A stretch of 64,000 bases of DNA. Source: Streptomyces sp. NRRL B-1347 (GTDB lineage Bacteria > Actinomycetota > Actinomycetes > Streptomycetales > Streptomycetaceae). Positions 63,061-64,000 of the stretch are shown here, piece after piece (the stretch's first letter is position 1; each line of letters begins with the position of its first letter). The notes under the pieces are model-generated. The model was not told the origin of the DNA. It saw nothing but the letters and a program-made list of their open reading frames with translations, and made no database searches. The DNA is taken from the NCBI RefSeq assembly GCF_000720325.1, contig NZ_JOJM01000019.1, positions 62,001 to 126,000 of the forward strand, in the 5' to 3' direction. The translations under genes were made by a program, and so were the position numbers.

Positions 63061-64000
63061 ATGCCGGTATGGGACGACCTGGTGGGCCAGGAGAAGGTGA
63101 GCGTCCAGCTTGCGGCCGCCGCGCGCGACGCCGACGCCCTGGTCACCGCCGCCGACACCGGCGCCCCCGCACCCGAGTCGTCGAAGATGACGCACGCCTG
63201 GCTGTTCACGGGCCCGCCCGGCTCCGGCCGCGCCGACGCCGCCCGGGCCTTCGCCGCCGCCCTGCAGTGCGTGAGCCCGGACCGCGCGCTCGGCGGCGAG
63301 CCCGGCTGCGGCTTCTGCGACGGCTGCCACACGAGCCTGATCGGCACGCACGCGGACGTGGAGGTGGTCCGCACCGACCTCCTCTCCATCGGCGTCAAGG
63401 AGACCCGCGAGCTGGTCCGCCGCGCCCAGCTCTCACCCGCCGTGGGCCGCTGGCAGGTCATCGTCCTGGAGGACGCCGACCGCCTCACCGAGGGCGCGGG
63501 GAACGTCCTGCTGAAGGCCGTGGAGGAGCCCGCCCCCCGCACCGTGTGGCTGCTCTGCGCGCCCTCCCTCGAAGACGTGCTGCCCACGATCCGCTCCCGC
63601 TGCCGCCATCTGACGCTGCGTACGCCGTCGGTGGCGGCGGTCGCCGACATGCTCGTGCGCCGTGACGGCATCGAGCCCGACGCCGCCGCGGCCGCCGCCC
63701 GCGCCACCCAGGGGCACATCGACCGGGCCCGCAGCCTCGCGACGGACGAGCGCGCGCGCCAGCGCCGGGCCGCCGTGCTCAAGCTGCCGTTGCGCGTCGA
63801 GGACATCGGCGGCTGTCTGCGGGCCGCGCAGGAGCTCATCGACACGGCCGCCGACGAGGCCAAGCAGGTCGCCGAGGACGTCGACGCCAAGGAGACCGAG
63901 GACCTGAAGGCGGCGCTCGGCGCGGCCCAGGGCGGCCGGATGCCGCGCGGCACGGCGGGCGCGATGAAGGAGCTGGAGGACAAGCAGAAGCGCCGCAGGA
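63061..64000 (+). CDS. holB: DNA polymerase III delta' subunit, C-terminus cut by window edge
   Basis: The first 313 residues are present. This is a clamp-loader subunit. It begins MPVWDDLVGQEKV. The P-loop is GPPGSGRADA with Arg in place of Lys, as expected for the non-ATP-binding delta'. Four cysteines (one in ALQCVS, then GCGFCDGCHT) bind zinc. VIVLEDADRLTEGAGN and the SRC motif (IRSRCRHL) complete the AAA+ core. Next to tmk, as in many bacteria, it completes a replication gene block. Confidence 0.93.
   Translation, partial: MPVWDDLVGQEKVSVQLAAAARDADALVTAADTGAPAPESSKMTHAWLFTGPPGSGRADAARAFAAALQCVSPDRALGGEPGCGFCDGCHTSLIGTHADVEVVRTDLLSIGVKETRELVRRAQLSPAVGRWQVIVLEDADRLTEGAGNVLLKAVEEPAPRTVWLLCAPSLEDVLPTIRSRCRHLTLRTPSVAAVADMLVRRDGIEPDAAAAAARATQGHIDRARSLATDERARQRRAAVLKLPLRVEDIGGCLRAAQELIDTAADEAKQVAEDVDAKETEDLKAALGAAQGGRMPRGTAGAMKELEDKQKRRR

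Noticed and set aside
56268..63983. A 2571-codon open frame on the minus strand
   Set aside because: It is wholly antisense to topA, the tmk fusion and the delta' gene, all with clear motifs. The composition is what a third-position-GC-rich complement gives.

Overview
The window is chromosomal DNA from a Streptomyces or a very close relative. The GC content and GC3 are very high, and it carries markers typical of the genus: wblA, bldG with its anti-sigma partner gene, the tad/ssd pilus cluster, a global crp gene and a lysine-tailed topA. From about 10.4 kb to the right edge the gene order matches what I recall of S. coelicolor SCO3540-SCO3580, read in reverse (established knowledge, from memory, not searched).

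Layout. 1-5.3 kb: an HTH-nSTAND ATPase-WD40 protein (cut by the left edge) and a probable phosphorothioate-DNA-dependent SBD-HNH endonuclease, a possible small defence pair. 5.6-9.7 kb: a cold-shock style set on the minus strand (MerR-type regulator, SCO5918-family protein, CBS protein, DEAD-box RNA helicase, CspA). 10.2 kb: tRNA-Pro(CGG). 10.4-26 kb: housekeeping and regulation: metallophosphoesterase, YqeY, class A PBP, wblA, two ArsA-type ATPases, DUF4177, RidA, two NUDIX enzymes, an MBL hydrolase, a nucleotidyltransferase, crp, nth and a MarP-like protease. 26-36 kb: epoxide-hydrolase-like enzyme, holin-like membrane protein, NhaA antiporter, acetyl-CoA synthetase, a SulP transporter fused to carbonic anhydrase, and a deacetylase-like lipoprotein. 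36-45 kb: CooC-like ATPase, Fic-like protein, HAD phosphatase, a 6C small RNA, then the ssd-tadABC-pilin operon. 45-49 kb: YprA-type helicase, bldG and its partner. 49-64 kb: H+-pyrophosphatase, lipoprotein, a TetR/methyltransferase divergent pair, a PrmC-like methyltransferase, topA, a membrane-thymidylate kinase fusion and the DNA polymerase III delta' subunit (cut by the right edge).

Functional links. Several genes act in development (wblA, crp, bldG, the tad/ssd cluster). The topA, tmk and delta' genes form a DNA replication block. NhaA, acs and SulP-CA are ion, carbon and bicarbonate physiology genes on one strand. Many genes appear leaderless: a TANNNT-like or CANNNT-like -10 hexamer sits exactly six bases before the start codon.

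The best signals outside coding regions are the 6C RNA between the HAD phosphatase gene and ssd, a double palindrome with a near-ideal promoter between the TetR and methyltransferase genes, a Crp-type site upstream of crp, a DasR-like site upstream of acs, and a 32/64-bp minisatellite upstream of nth. The last tad gene has no stop codon before its terminator-like hairpin.
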